From: Bacteroidales bacterium
Lineage (GTDB): Bacteria > Bacteroidota > Bacteroidia > Bacteroidales > UBA932
Direction: 5' to 3'
NCBI GenBank assembly: GCA_017625535.1
Contig: JAGAKR010000017.1
Location: forward strand, 1-64,000
DNA: 64,000 nucleotides
Below are positions 42,287 through 52,449 of the stretch, in pieces. Position 1 is the first letter of the stretch. Every line of letters starts with the position of its first letter. Made by a program: the position numbers and the translations under genes. The notes below the pieces were generated by a model that worked only from the letters and a program-made list of their open reading frames with translations, searched no databases and was not told the DNA's origin.

Positions 42287-43660
42287 ATGGAGCTACCTTT
42301 TGCAGAATCATGGAAAATTAAGATGGTTGAACCTATAAGGAAAAGTACCCGCGAGGAGCGTGAACAGTGGATAAAGGAGGCGGATTATAATTTGTTCCAA
42401 CTTAAATCGGAACAAGTATATATAGATTGTCTCACAGATTCCGGGACCGGAGCCATGAGTGACCGCCAGTGGGCAGCAATGATGATGGGTGATGAAAGCT
42501 ATGCCGGTTCTTCTTCATTCTTCCAGCTTAAAGAGACTATAACACGCCTTACGGGATTTGAATATGTTATTCCAACGCATCAGGGCAGGGCTGCTGAAAA
42601 TGTACTTTTCAGTCATCTTGTGAAGGCTGGAGATGTTGTTCCAGGCAACTCTCATTTCGATACCACAAAAGGGCATATAGAGAGCCGTAGGGCAACAGCG
42701 TTGGACTGTACTGTAGATGAAGCTAAAGATACGCAGCTGGAAATCCCTTTTAAAGGCAATGTTTCACCCGAAAAACTTGAAAAGGCATTGCAGGAGCATT
42801 CAGCCAAGGTCCCATTTATAATTGTTACCATTACGAACAATACGGCTGGGGGACAGCCCGTATCAATGGAGAATCTTCGCAAGGTGCGGGAAATTGCGGA
42901 CAAATATGGGAAACGGATAATTTTTGATTCTGCCCGCTTTGTGGAGAATGCATACTTTATAAGAACCCGTGAGGCAGGATATGCAGATAAGACAATCAAG
43001 GAAATTGTCCGTGAAATGTTTTCATATGCAGACGGTATGACAATGTCTTCAAAGAAAGACGGGCTGGTGAATATGGGTGGATTTATAGCAACATGCCATG
43101 AAGATTGGTATGAGGGGGCAAAACGTTTCTGCATTCCATTTGAAGGTTATCTTACATATGGAGGAATGAACGGCCGTGATATGGCGGCACTTGCTGTAGG
43201 ATTGGATGAAAATACGCAGCTGGACAATATTGAAACCAGAATACGTCAGGTACAGTATTTGGCTGCCAGATTGGATGAGTTTGGTATCCCTTACCAGAGA
43301 CCGGTTGGAGGACATGCAATTTTTGTAGATGCAGATAAAGTCCTTTCAAATATTCCAAAAGAAGAGTTCCCGGCGCAAACTTTGGCCATTGAACTCTATC
43401 TTGAGGCTGGTATCCGAGGTTGTGAAATAGGGTATATTCTTGCCGACAGGGATCCAGTAACCAGAGAAAACAGATTTGGGGGGCTGGATCTTCTCCGTTT
43501 GTGTATTGCCCGCAGGGTTTATACCAATAACCATATGGATGTAATAGCGGTTGCATTAAAGAATGTTTATGACCGGCGCAATGAGATAAAACGTGGAGTA
43601 AAGATTGTTTGGGAAACAGAACTTATGCGCCATTTTACGGTAAAATTGGAGAGGCTGTAA
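42287..43660 (+). CDS. tnaA: Tryptophanase (tryptophan indole-lyase)
   Basis: A 457-residue PLP enzyme splitting L-tryptophan into indole, pyruvate and ammonia. The PLP lysine is Lys257 in MTMSSKKDGLVNMGG; LTDSGTGAMSDRQWAAMMMGDESYAGS and IPTHQGRAAEN are family hallmarks. Three positions separate it from the close relative tyrosine phenol-lyase. Asp125 in HFDTTKGH replaces the Thr of TPL, the TPL Arg381 position is Ile (GCEIGYIL), and His449 in MRHFTVKL replaces Phe. All three follow tryptophanase. There is no tnaC-like leader visible. The gene stands alone between terminators. Confidence 0.85.
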   Translation: MELPFAESWKIKMVEPIRKSTREEREQWIKEADYNLFQLKSEQVYIDCLTDSGTGAMSDRQWAAMMMGDESYAGSSSFFQLKETITRLTGFEYVIPTHQGRAAENVLFSHLVKAGDVVPGNSHFDTTKGHIESRRATALDCTVDEAKDTQLEIPFKGNVSPEKLEKALQEHSAKVPFIIVTITNNTAGGQPVSMENLRKVREIADKYGKRIIFDSARFVENAYFIRTREAGYADKTIKEIVREMFSYADGMTMSSKKDGLVNMGGFIATCHEDWYEGAKRFCIPFEGYLTYGGMNGRDMAALAVGLDENTQLDNIETRIRQVQYLAARLDEFGIPYQRPVGGHAIFVDADKVLSNIPKEEFPAQTLAIELYLEAGIRGCEIGYILADRDPVTRENRFGGLDLLRLCIARRVYTNNHMDVIAVALKNVYDRRNEIKRGVKIVWETELMRHFTVKLERL

Positions 43661-43688
43661 TCTCCTTCCCTACAATCCGGAAACAAAA

Positions 43689-43731
43689 CTGCCACCTGCA
43701 GGGTACAGACCCCAAAGGTGGCAGTTGTATT
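43689..43731 (+). terminator. Terminator after tnaA
   Basis: ACTGCCACCT (43689-43698) pairs perfectly with AGGTGGCAGT (43716-43725), followed by TGTATTTTT. Confidence 0.75.
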
Positions 43732-43764
43732 TTTGAAGGCCTCAGTCAATGCCGGCTTTTTCAA

Positions 43765-45885
43765 TTATCCCCTTTTTCTTGCAGCCCCTTTCCTGGAAGA
43801 CTTTTTGTTCCATTCAGGATCCCACACAAGGGTGTAGTCTATGAGTTTTTGTTCCAGGTTGGTCTTGTATACCTTTATCCTCACTTTATCACCAAGGGTA
43901 AATTTCTTGCGGGTGGCCTTTCCAACCAGACAGAAGTTCTTCTCGTCATAGATGAAGAAGTCCTCTTTAATCTCGCGCAGCATAACCATTCCCTCAACTT
44001 TTGTAGGTTCAATCTCTACATACATTCCCCATTCGGTAATGCCTGAAACGGTACCTTCAAACTCCTGCCCAACCTTGTCCTGCATAAACTCGGCAAGTTT
44101 GTATTTTATACTGCTCCTTTCAGCCTCAGTAGCCAGGTGCTCCCTGTTGGAAGAGTGTTTGCACAGTTCCTCCCAACGGTTCTTGTCCTCATTTTTCCCT
44201 TTATCCAGGTAATGGGTAAGGAGACGGTGCACCATCATATCGGGGTAGCGTCTGATAGGTGATGTAAAGTGGGTATAATAGTCAAATCCAAGGCCGTAGT
44301 GCCCCACATTGTCTGTAGAGTATTTTGCACGGGCCATTGTGCGGAGCGCCATAATCTCAATGGCACCGCATTCAGGTTTCCCTTTTGCCTTGTCAAGCAG
44401 TCCGTTGAGTTCACGCGCCACATCACGCCCGGTCTCCACAGAGCCCATCTGGTATCCGAAATGCTTTACAAAATCCTTAAGGGCCTTCACTTTGTCAAAA
44501 TCAGGCTGGTCGTGGATACGGTATACAAAAGTAGGCTCCTTTAGCCTCAGCCCTTTTGTAACACAGGTGGCAACCTCCTTGTTTGCAAGGAGCATGAACT
44601 CCTCTATAAGCCAGTTGGCATCCTTGCTTATTTTCTGTACCACATCTACAGGTTTTCCTGCGGCATCCACAATAACCTTCATCTCCGGCCTCTCAAAACT
44701 TATGGATCCGGTGCGGAACCTCTCATCCCTGAGTTTCCCCGCAATGCCGTAAAGGGCCAGAATTGCATCAGCAACCTGCCTGTCTGAGAAGGTTTCCCCT
44801 TTTCTCCGTCGGGAAGAGACTTTTATGCTCTTTGTCTGAACTCCGCTTCCCATCTCCCCAAGATATTTGAGGGTATAATCCCCCTGAGTCTCTATTATTT
44901 CCTGTGCCTGCTCGTATGAATATCTGCGGTCTGAGTTTATTATTGTGCGTCCAAACCACCTGTTCACTACCTTGCCGGCAGGGGTCATCTCAAAAATTGC
45001 TGAGTATGTGAGTTTATCCTCTCCTGCACGCAAAGAACAGAGATTGTTTGAGAGCACCTCAGGCAGCATTGGAACCGTGCGGTCTACAAGGTAAACGGAT
45101 GTTCCGCGTTCACAGGCCTCTTTGTCTATAATGTCATTGGGCCTTACATAATGGGTGACATCAGCAATGTGGATACCCACCTGGCAGTTGCCCCCCGGAA
45201 GTTCTTCATATGATACCGCATCATCAAAATCCTTTGCATCTGCAGGGTCTATTGTAAAGGTAAGCACCCCGCGCATATCCTTGCGCCTCTTTATCTCCTT
45301 CTCCTCAATTTTTACAGGAATTTTTGTAGCCGCCTCTTCAACCTGCGGCTCAAACCTGTACGGCAGCCCGAATTCTGCCAGAATGGCATGCATCTCGGTA
45401 TCATTCTCCCCAGGCTCCCCCAGTACATCAATTATCTTCCCGACAGGGTTCTCCGTATGCAGCGGCCAGTCCACCACCTGTACCGCAACTTTCTTCCACT
45501 GGGCATCCTCATCAACCCCATCCAGATTCACTTTTATATCATAAGGCATAACCTTGCTCTCCACAATCACCCAGCCGTGCTGCCCCATAATCTGCAGTAT
45601 ACCTATGAATGGTTTCCTGCTCCTCTCCAGAACTGCAACTATCTCCCCCTCAGCGTGGTGCTTTGCATCCTTCTTGCGGGTTACAGCCGCCCTTACAAGG
45701 TCTCCGTTAAGGGAGTGGAGCATATATTTCTGCGGAATGTAGATATCATCCTCCCTGTCGGGAACAACAACAAATCCAAACCCTTCCCTTGTCATTTGAA
45801 CTGTACCTTCAACCATTTCAATGATTTTGCGGGTGGTGCTCCTGCGCTGGTGCCTCTGTGTGAAACTTTTTCTTTTTTCTCTCAT
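43765..45885 (-). CDS. rnr: Ribonuclease R
   Basis: A 706-residue processive 3'-5' exoribonuclease of the RNB family that degrades structured RNA. Order of domains: an N-terminal helical/basic stretch, cold-shock domains (GFGFVVVPDREDDIYIP), the RNB catalytic domain with TFTIDPADAKDFDDAVS (metal-binding aspartates) and FTSPIRRYPDMMVHRLL, then an S1 domain (GQEFEGTVSGITEWGMYVEIE), and a lysine-rich tail ending RKGAARKRG. The ATG at 45885 (MREKRKSFTQRHQRRS) is preferred to an earlier in-frame ATG at 45924. It is divergent from gpmI. Confidence 0.95.
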   Translation of the reverse strand: MREKRKSFTQRHQRRSTTRKIIEMVEGTVQMTREGFGFVVVPDREDDIYIPQKYMLHSLNGDLVRAAVTRKKDAKHHAEGEIVAVLERSRKPFIGILQIMGQHGWVIVESKVMPYDIKVNLDGVDEDAQWKKVAVQVVDWPLHTENPVGKIIDVLGEPGENDTEMHAILAEFGLPYRFEPQVEEAATKIPVKIEEKEIKRRKDMRGVLTFTIDPADAKDFDDAVSYEELPGGNCQVGIHIADVTHYVRPNDIIDKEACERGTSVYLVDRTVPMLPEVLSNNLCSLRAGEDKLTYSAIFEMTPAGKVVNRWFGRTIINSDRRYSYEQAQEIIETQGDYTLKYLGEMGSGVQTKSIKVSSRRRKGETFSDRQVADAILALYGIAGKLRDERFRTGSISFERPEMKVIVDAAGKPVDVVQKISKDANWLIEEFMLLANKEVATCVTKGLRLKEPTFVYRIHDQPDFDKVKALKDFVKHFGYQMGSVETGRDVARELNGLLDKAKGKPECGAIEIMALRTMARAKYSTDNVGHYGLGFDYYTHFTSPIRRYPDMMVHRLLTHYLDKGKNEDKNRWEELCKHSSNREHLATEAERSSIKYKLAEFMQDKVGQEFEGTVSGITEWGMYVEIEPTKVEGMVMLREIKEDFFIYDEKNFCLVGKATRKKFTLGDKVRIKVYKTNLEQKLIDYTLVWDPEWNKKSSRKGAARKRG

Positions 45886-45913
45886 AATGATTAACTTTGC
45901 CGCCGTTTGGCTG

Positions 45914-45921
45914 TAATTTTG
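45914..45921 (+). promoter_or_regulatory. -7 box of gpmI
   Basis: TAATTTTG matches TAnnTTTG, 43 nt before the gpmI start. Confidence 0.5.
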
Positions 45922-45947
45922 CAATACAGACCTGTATTATTGAATAA

Positions 45948-45955
45948 CAAAACTA
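45948..45955 (-). promoter_or_regulatory. -7 box of rnr
   Basis: Minus-strand TAGTTTTG matches TAnnTTTG, 62 nt before the rnr start. Its upstream part would overlap the 5' end of gpmI, so the two promoters face each other across 79 bp. Confidence 0.4.
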
Positions 45956-45964
45956 CGAAATAAA

Positions 45965-47467
45965 ATGGATAAAAAAGTACTTTTAATGATTCTGGACGGC
46001 TGGGGAATTGGAAAGAATGATTCTACCAATGCAATCTACACTGCCGGCCAGCCGAACATTGATGCCCTTATGGCAAAATATACGCACTCGCAGCTCTCTG
46101 CAAGCGGTGAGGATGTGGGACTTCCTGCAGGACAGATGGGAAACTCTGAGGTAGGACACCTTAACATTGGTGCCGGCAGGGTTGTTTACCAGGACCTTGT
46201 AAAAATAAACAAGGCTTGCCAGAACAAGACTTTGTTGGAGAACAAAGAGGTTAAGGCTGTATACGATTATGCAAAAGAGAGCGGCAAGGCACTTCATTTC
46301 ATGGGCTTGCTTTCAAATGGAGGTGTACACAGTTCAATTGACCAACTGTTCGCCTTCCTGGATGTGGCTGCAGAGTATGGTTTGGACAAAGTATATGTAC
46401 ATTGCTTTATGGACGGCCGTGATACAGACCCTAAGAGCGGCAAGGGCTTCATTGAGCAGTTGGAGGCACATATGGCAAAATCTACCGGCAAAATTGCATC
46501 TGTAATTGGCCGTTTCTATGCTATGGACCGCGACAAGAGATGGGACCGTGTAAAAGTTGCATATGACCTGCTTGTAAACGGCGAGGGAGAGAAGACTTCT
46601 GCTCCTGCCGCTGCAGTTGAGGCATCATACGCCGCAGGCGTTACTGATGAGTTCATCAAACCTATAAAGGTTGAGGGTACCGCTACAATTTCAGCAGATG
46701 ATGCAGTTGTGTTCTTCAACTTCCGTAATGACCGTGCCCGCGAGATTACCAGCGTACTTACCCAGGCTGATATGCCTGATATGGGTATGAAGACAATGCC
46801 GTTGTATTACTGCTGTCTTACTCCATATGATGACAAGTTCACAGGCCTTCATATCCTCTTTGATAAAGAGAATGTACAGGACACCCTTGGTGAGGTTGTG
46901 GCAAAAGCAGGCAAAAACCAGTTGAGAATTGCTGAGACAGAGAAATATGCACACGTTACATTCTTCTTCTCAGGCGGACGCGAGGCTGCATTTGAGAACG
47001 AGGACCGCGTGCTTGTAAACTCACCAAAAGTTGCAACATACGACCTCAAACCTGAGATGAGCGCCCCTGAGGTTGCATCAGAGTTGATAAAGGTTCTTGA
47101 TACCAAGAAAGAGGATCTTGTAATCCTCAACTTTGCAAACGGAGATATGGTTGGCCATACTGGTGTTTACGAGGCAATTACCAAAGCTGTTACAACAATT
47201 GACGGCCTTGTTAAAGAGGTTGTTGACTCTGCCGTTGCAAACGGTTATACCGTACTCATTACAGCAGACCACGGTAACGCAGACAACGCTGTAAATGCTG
47301 ACGGTTCACCAAATACCGCACACTCACTTAACCCTGTTCCTTTCATTGTAGTGGATGGTGACGTTAAAGAGGTTAAAGATGGTATTCTTGCAGACATTGC
47401 CCCTACAATCCTTAAATTGATGGGCATTGCACAGCCTGAGTGCATGACCGGTACACCGCTTGTATAA
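45965..47467 (+). CDS. gpmI: 2,3-bisphosphoglycerate-independent phosphoglycerate mutase
   Basis: A 500-residue alkaline-phosphatase-superfamily enzyme interconverting 3- and 2-phosphoglycerate in glycolysis. The N-terminal metal site is MILDGWGIG. The phosphorylated serine is Ser61 in [17 protein letters not shown]. The transferase part contains [22 protein letters not shown] and [15 protein letters not shown]. The second metal cluster is [16 protein letters not shown] and [11 protein letters not shown]. It needs Mn2+ rather than the cofactor 2,3-bisphosphoglycerate. Strong codon bias indicates high expression. It is a single-gene unit. Confidence 0.97.
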   Translation: MDKKVLLMILDGWGIGKNDSTNAIYTAGQPNIDALMAKYTHSQLSASGEDVGLPAGQMGNSEVGHLNIGAGRVVYQDLVKINKACQNKTLLENKEVKAVYDYAKESGKALHFMGLLSNGGVHSSIDQLFAFLDVAAEYGLDKVYVHCFMDGRDTDPKSGKGFIEQLEAHMAKSTGKIASVIGRFYAMDRDKRWDRVKVAYDLLVNGEGEKTSAPAAAVEASYAAGVTDEFIKPIKVEGTATISADDAVVFFNFRNDRAREITSVLTQADMPDMGMKTMPLYYCCLTPYDDKFTGLHILFDKENVQDTLGEVVAKAGKNQLRIAETEKYAHVTFFFSGGREAAFENEDRVLVNSPKVATYDLKPEMSAPEVASELIKVLDTKKEDLVILNFANGDMVGHTGVYEAITKAVTTIDGLVKEVVDSAVANGYTVLITADHGNADNAVNADGSPNTAHSLNPVPFIVVDGDVKEVKDGILADIAPTILKLMGIAQPECMTGTPLV

Positions 47468-47490
47468 TACGAGGATCCGGAATATGATAC

Positions 47491-47523
47491 AACGCCCCTG
47501 CAGAGAATGCGGGGGCGTTTTTG
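47491..47523 (+). terminator. Terminator of gpmI
   Basis: AACGCCCCTGCA pairs with TGCGGGGGCGTT (one mismatch), then TTTG. Confidence 0.85.
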
Positions 47524-47612
47524 TTTATAATATAAATAAGGGAAGTTGCCAAAAGGAACACAGCGGTACGGCTGCGTAAAAAGATAGGGTATAAATAACC
47601 ACAAACTTTCAT

Positions 47613-47620
47613 TATCTTTG
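47613..47620 (+). promoter_or_regulatory. -7 box of dnaE
   Basis: TATCTTTG, a full TAnnTTTG match, 40 nt before the dnaE start. The -33 region is A/T-rich without a clear TTTG. Confidence 0.55.
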
Positions 47621-47660
47621 TAGTTCCCGCAACCGGGAAGTAACCCAAACACTATACACT

Positions 47661-50600
47661 ATGGCATTTGCTCATTTACACGTACATACATACTATTCAA
47701 TTCTGGATGGACAGGCCAGCATAAAGTCCCATTTCAAGAAAGCAGCGGAGGACAACCAGCCGGCACTGGCCATTACAGACCACGGCAATATGTTTGGTGT
47801 GAAGGAGTTCCTTAAGGTGGCAAAGGATTTTCCGGATGTGAAGCCCATAATAGGGTGTGAGGTTTATGTTAACCGCGATGGACGTTTCAACAAGAGAGGT
47901 AAGGAAGACCAAGGTGCATACCACCTCATTCTGCTGGCCAAGAACCTGGCGGGATATTACAATCTGGTGAAGATAGTTTCCACAGGATGGACAGAGGGTT
48001 TCTATTACAAGCCTAAAGTGGACCGTGAGATTCTGGAGAAGTACCACGAGAACCTCATCTGCTGTTCAGCCTGTCTTGGTGGTGAGATTCCAAAATTCAT
48101 AAATACCGGCAACCTTAAGGAGGCGGAAGAGACAGCCCTCTGGTACAAGAACCTTTTTGGGGAGGATTATTACCTTGAGGTACAACTGCACCGCACAGAG
48201 ATACCGGGGATGACTACAGAGGTGGCAGACCTGCAGGAGATAGCCAATGCAGAGATTTTCCGGATGGGAGAGCGCCTGGGCATTAAGGTGGTTGCCACAA
48301 ACGATGCCCATTTTGCCCGCAAGGAGGATGGCCCTGCGCACGACCGCCTGATATGCCTTACCACCAATGCCAATTATGATGACCCCAACCGTATGAGATA
48401 CACCCAGCAGGAGTATCTCAAAACCGAGGAGGAGATGAGGGCCCTGTTTCCGGAGCATCCTGAGGTTATAGAGAATACCCTTGAAATTGTGGAGAAGGTG
48501 GAGCGCTACAAGATAGACAGAGACCACGTTCTGCCCGTTTTCCCAATTCCGGAGGAGTTTCCCGACAGCAATGAATACCTCCGCCACCTGGTATACAAAG
48601 GTGCGGAACGCAAATACAAGACCATTACCGATGAGTGCCGCGAGCGAATAGACTTTGAGTTGGCCACCATAAAGAAGATGGGATTCCCAGATTACTTCCT
48701 TATTGTGCAGGACTTCATTGCGGCAGCCCGCAGCATAGGTGTATGGGTTGGTCCGGGACGTGGCTCGGCAGCCGGGTCTGTGGTTGCATACTGTTTGGGA
48801 ATCACCAATCTGGACCCTATAAAATATGACCTTCTGTTTGAGCGTTTCCTTAATCCGGACCGTATCTCAATGCCCGATATTGACGTGGACTTTGATGATG
48901 ACGGACGTGGCAAGGTGCTGCAGTATGTGGAGGAGAAATATGGAAAAGACCACGTATCCCACGTGGTAACCTTTGGTACAATGGCCACCAAGAGTGCCAT
49001 AAAGGATGTGGCCAGAATCCAGCAGGTACCCCTTCCGGAGAGTGACCGCCTTGCCAAACTTGTTCCCGACAGTTTCCCTGAGCAGGTTGAGAAATATACA
49101 GATGAGAACGGAGAGGTGAAGGAGAAGACCAAGAAGGTGAAGGTAACTGTGGAGAACTGTGTGAAACTGGTTCCGGAGATGAAGGAGGCATACGAAAACT
49201 CAGACATTCCGGGTGTTAAGGATACCCTTGAATATGCCCAGAAACTTGAGGGAACAGTCAGGAACACCGGTGTACATGCCTGTGCCATAATAATTGGACG
49301 AGACAACCTTACAGAGCATATCCCTATCTGTATTGCAAAAGACAAGGAGACCGGGGAGGATATGTGGGTATCGCAGTATGAGGGCTCATTCATAGAGGAT
49401 GTGGGAATGCTCAAGATGGACTTCCTGGGGTTGCGTACCCTCTCCATCCTTAAAGAGGCGGTTTCCAATGTGAAGAAATCCAAAGGGATAGATATAGACA
49501 TAGAGGCAATACCAATAGACGACAAGAAGACTTTTGAACTCTTCGGCCGTGGAGATACAGTGGCAGTGTTCCAGTTTGAGTCTCCGGGAATGCAGAAATG
49601 GCTCAGAGAGTTGCAGCCAAGCCGTTTTGAGGACCTCATTGCAATGAATGCCCTCTACAGGCCGGGCCCTATGGATTATATCCCTGATTTTGTAGCCCGC
49701 AAGAAGGGTGAGCAGGCAATAGAATATGACCTCCCTGAAATGGAGAGTATCCTGCAGGATACATACGGGGTAACAGTATATCAGGAGCAGGTGATGCTTC
49801 TTTCACAGAAACTGGCAAACTTTACAAAAGGCCAGGCTGACGGACTCCGTAAAGCTATGGGTAAGAAACTCATAGACAAAATGATGGAGTTGAAGGTGAA
49901 GTTTATGGAGGGAGGTGCCGCAAACGGACATCCGCAGGATACACTGGAGAAGATCTGGAAAGACTGGACCGCCTTTGCCCAATATGCCTTCAACAAATCC
50001 CACGCAACCTGTTATGCCTGGGTGGCATACCAGACAGGATATATGAAGGCCCACTATCCGGCAGAATTTATGGCTGCCAACTTGAGCAAGAACCTCAACA
50101 ACATAGAGGAGATTACCAAACTGATGGATGAGTGCAAGAGGATTGGCAGCAATGTCCTTGGACCTGATATAAACGAGAGTGAGCGTACTTTCTCAGTAAA
50201 CAAGGCTGGTGACATCCGTTTTGGAATGGGAGGTGTAAAAGGTGTTGGAGGTGCCATAGTGGATTCAATAATTGCCTGCAGGGGTGACAAGCCTTTCACC
50301 GGTGTGTTCGATTTCATAGAGAGGTCTTCGGCCAGCTGCAATATAAACAGGAAAACCATAGAGTCATTGGCATATGCCGGAGCATTTGATTCATTCCCGG
50401 AGATACGCAGGGAGCAGTTCTTTGCAGAGAACACCAAGGGGGATGTCTTCATTGAGGCGTTGTGCAGATATGGGCAGAAACTGCAGAGTGATTCCCTGAG
50501 TGGAGGAAACTCCTTGTTCGGCGATGATGATGCGGCATTCAAGCCAACCCCTCCTGAGATTCCTGCTCCAAGGGACTACAACAAACTGGAATTCCTGAAA

Positions 50601-51311
50601 AAGGAGAAGGAACTGGTGGGAATGTACCTCTCTGCCCATCCGCTTGATATGTACAGGTTTGAGATGGACCACTTTGCCCAGGTGCAGCTGGTGGATGCCA
50701 TGGAGATGGTGAAGGGTGCCTCAACAGATGCATCTTTGCAGAAAAAGGAACTTTATCTGGCGGGTCTCATTACCTCTGTAAGCAAAATGGTATCCAAAAA
50801 GACGGGTCGCCCTTGGGTGAAATTCTCTGTGGAAGATTATGGGGGAAGTGTGGAGTTTGCCCTGTTCGGGAAAGATTTTGAGACATTCATGCCGTTCCTT
50901 GAAGAGGGGCAGGCACTCCTTTTCAAATGTGCCATAATGCCCAAGTTCGGCGGGTTTGCAAAGCCTGATGAGGAGCACAAAGGGGCAGACGGCAAGCCGG
51001 CACCGGTGGAATGTGAACTGAAACTGCGCAAGATGACCCTTCTGGCCAACACAAAGGAGGAGTTCATAAAGGAACTGGAGATAAATGTTCCGGTAAAGAG
51101 GATAACACCTGCATTCCGCAAGGAACTCATAAAGGAACTTAAGGAGAACAAGGGGAAGAAGATGCTCTCCCTTAATGTGCTGGATTATGAGAACAAACTC
51201 TCTGTGGAGTTCTTCTCGCGCAAATACAAGATAGATGTGAATCCGGGATTCCTGGATTTCCTCACCCGCCACAACCTGGATTACAAAGTGCAGGCGGATG
51301 TGCATCTGTAA
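47661..51311 (+). CDS. dnaE: DNA polymerase III alpha subunit
   Basis: The 1216-residue replicative polymerase. An N-terminal PHP domain with intact metal ligands (AHLHVHTYYSILDG, AITDHGNMFG) suggests a working proofreading-type site. The C-family polymerase core follows, with catalytic aspartates in PDIDVDFDDDGR (Asp406, Asp408, Asp410), GPGRGSAAGSVVAYCLGIT and MNALYRPGPMDYIPDFVARKKG. Then come the fingers with the VYQEQVM segment, a helix-hairpin-helix and a C-terminal OB fold (LYLAGLITSVSKMVSKKTGRPWVKFSVEDYGGSVEFALF). The thiL-like gene starts 46 nt later on the same strand. Confidence 0.97.
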   Translation: MAFAHLHVHTYYSILDGQASIKSHFKKAAEDNQPALAITDHGNMFGVKEFLKVAKDFPDVKPIIGCEVYVNRDGRFNKRGKEDQGAYHLILLAKNLAGYYNLVKIVSTGWTEGFYYKPKVDREILEKYHENLICCSACLGGEIPKFINTGNLKEAEETALWYKNLFGEDYYLEVQLHRTEIPGMTTEVADLQEIANAEIFRMGERLGIKVVATNDAHFARKEDGPAHDRLICLTTNANYDDPNRMRYTQQEYLKTEEEMRALFPEHPEVIENTLEIVEKVERYKIDRDHVLPVFPIPEEFPDSNEYLRHLVYKGAERKYKTITDECRERIDFELATIKKMGFPDYFLIVQDFIAAARSIGVWVGPGRGSAAGSVVAYCLGITNLDPIKYDLLFERFLNPDRISMPDIDVDFDDDGRGKVLQYVEEKYGKDHVSHVVTFGTMATKSAIKDVARIQQVPLPESDRLAKLVPDSFPEQVEKYTDENGEVKEKTKKVKVTVENCVKLVPEMKEAYENSDIPGVKDTLEYAQKLEGTVRNTGVHACAIIIGRDNLTEHIPICIAKDKETGEDMWVSQYEGSFIEDVGMLKMDFLGLRTLSILKEAVSNVKKSKGIDIDIEAIPIDDKKTFELFGRGDTVAVFQFESPGMQKWLRELQPSRFEDLIAMNALYRPGPMDYIPDFVARKKGEQAIEYDLPEMESILQDTYGVTVYQEQVMLLSQKLANFTKGQADGLRKAMGKKLIDKMMELKVKFMEGGAANGHPQDTLEKIWKDWTAFAQYAFNKSHATCYAWVAYQTGYMKAHYPAEFMAANLSKNLNNIEEITKLMDECKRIGSNVLGPDINESERTFSVNKAGDIRFGMGGVKGVGGAIVDSIIACRGDKPFTGVFDFIERSSASCNINRKTIESLAYAGAFDSFPEIRREQFFAENTKGDVFIEALCRYGQKLQSDSLSGGNSLFGDDDAAFKPTPPEIPAPRDYNKLEFLKKEKELVGMYLSAHPLDMYRFEMDHFAQVQLVDAMEMVKGASTDASLQKKELYLAGLITSVSKMVSKKTGRPWVKFSVEDYGGSVEFALFGKDFETFMPFLEEGQALLFKCAIMPKFGGFAKPDEEHKGADGKPAPVECELKLRKMTLLANTKEEFIKELEINVPVKRITPAFRKELIKELKENKGKKMLSLNVLDYENKLSVEFFSRKYKIDVNPGFLDFLTRHNLDYKVQADVHL

Positions 51312-51357
51312 TTGTCATTAATGCTCTTTTGTTATTTTTGCAGAAACAATTTTAAAT

Positions 51358-52413
51358 ATGGACAACAAGGAACCTAAAAGGACACAGATAAGTGAAATGG
51401 GGAGGGTTGCCCTCCTTAAGAGGCTTTTTGAGGGTACGCAGTACAACAATTCTGCAGCACAGGTGGTGCAGGGACGTATTCCCGACAAAGCGGGCCGTAC
51501 AAAGGATGTGAACAACTTCCTTACAGTGCAGAAGACAATGCTGGAGGGGATAGATTTTGACCTTACCTATACACCGCTCAAGCATCTGGGCTACAAGGCG
51601 GTACTGCTGGCTCTGGGCGGTATTTATGCAAAATGCTTCAACCCTTGTTCCCTGATGTTCTCATTGGGCCTTTCTGCAAGATTCTGTGTGGAGGATATTG
51701 AGGAGTTCTGGAAAGGGGTACTTGCAGCCTGCGATGAGCATAAGATAGAGCAACTTTCACTGGATTTGGGGGCTTCAATGACAGGATTCAACATTGCAAT
51801 AACAGCCTGCGGAGTGCAGAGCGCAAAAACTGCGGCAACTGTACCTGCGGTAGACAATACCTGCCTGTTGTGCCTTACCGGAAATGTGGGGGCAGCCTAT
51901 ATGGGGCTGCATGTATTGGAGAGGGAGAAGATTGCGTTCAACAAAATTCCGGCAGACCGCGTGGCAGAGTATGTACAGCCCGATTTGAGCAAGTACAAAT
52001 ACATTCTCAGCCAATATCTGAGCCCCGAGATAAATCCCAAGACAGTGGAGCAGTTCAAGGAGGCAAAACTTTTCCCTGCTTGTGGCTATTTCATAACCAA
52101 CGGCCTTGCGGCTGCAGTAAAACAATTGTGCGATGAGCATAATGTGGGGGCAAAGATTTATTTGGGCAAGATTCCTATTGCATCCCAAACTTTTTCTATG
52201 GCAGAAGAGTTGAATATGGATGCAATAACTGCGGCCCTGAACGGAGGGGATGACTACAAGTTCCTTTTTGCAGTTCCGGTGCAGGAGCACGAGCGCTTCC
52301 ACAAAGAGTTCCCTAACGTTGACATTATAGGGCATCTGTGCAGACCGGAGGCAGGGGCAGTGCTTGTTACCCCGGAAGGGGCGGAGATAACCTTGCGGGC
52401 CCAGGGATATTAA
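51358..52413 (+). CDS. ThiL/AIR-synthase-family protein with degenerate active site
   Basis: A 351-residue protein aligning along its length with thiamine-monophosphate kinase (ThiL), for example in DFDLTYTPLKHLGYKAVL, GNVGAAYMGLHVLEREK and ALNGGDDYKFLFAVPV. The parts of ThiL that bind Mg-ATP are changed. The N-terminal GxGDDAAV is absent (QVVQGRIPDKAG stands there), the SDI(A/Y)AM segment reads GGIYAK, and DISDGL reads FITNGL. Only the Asp of the GGDTT segment is kept (SLDLGAS). The protein is probably not a normal kinase; it could bind a ligand or have another reaction. It sits 46 nt after dnaE and before sufB. Confidence 0.75.
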   Translation: MDNKEPKRTQISEMGRVALLKRLFEGTQYNNSAAQVVQGRIPDKAGRTKDVNNFLTVQKTMLEGIDFDLTYTPLKHLGYKAVLLALGGIYAKCFNPCSLMFSLGLSARFCVEDIEEFWKGVLAACDEHKIEQLSLDLGASMTGFNIAITACGVQSAKTAATVPAVDNTCLLCLTGNVGAAYMGLHVLEREKIAFNKIPADRVAEYVQPDLSKYKYILSQYLSPEINPKTVEQFKEAKLFPACGYFITNGLAAAVKQLCDEHNVGAKIYLGKIPIASQTFSMAEELNMDAITAALNGGDDYKFLFAVPVQEHERFHKEFPNVDIIGHLCRPEAGAVLVTPEGAEITLRAQGY

Positions 52414-52419
52414 CTGATA

Positions 52420-52442
52420 TTAGGTATAGCGTAAATACCTAA
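52420..52442. promoter_or_regulatory. Inverted repeat at the sufB promoter, candidate operator
   Basis: TTAGGTAT (52420-52427) and ATACCTAA (52435-52442) are perfect 8-bp arms with a 7-bp spacer. They lie where the -33 element of the sufB promoter should be, 7 nt before its -7 box, so a bound dimer would block or help RNA polymerase. Confidence 0.6.
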
Positions 52443-52449
52443 AATGGTT

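Noticed and set aside
42287-43660. Tyrosine phenol-lyase instead of tryptophanase
   Set aside because: The three diagnostic positions (Asp125, Ile at the TPL Arg381 site, His449) follow tryptophanase.
51358-52413. Annotation as phosphoribosylformylglycinamidine cyclo-ligase (PurM)
   Set aside because: It shares the superfamily fold, but segment similarity is to ThiL, and the PurM motifs are absent.
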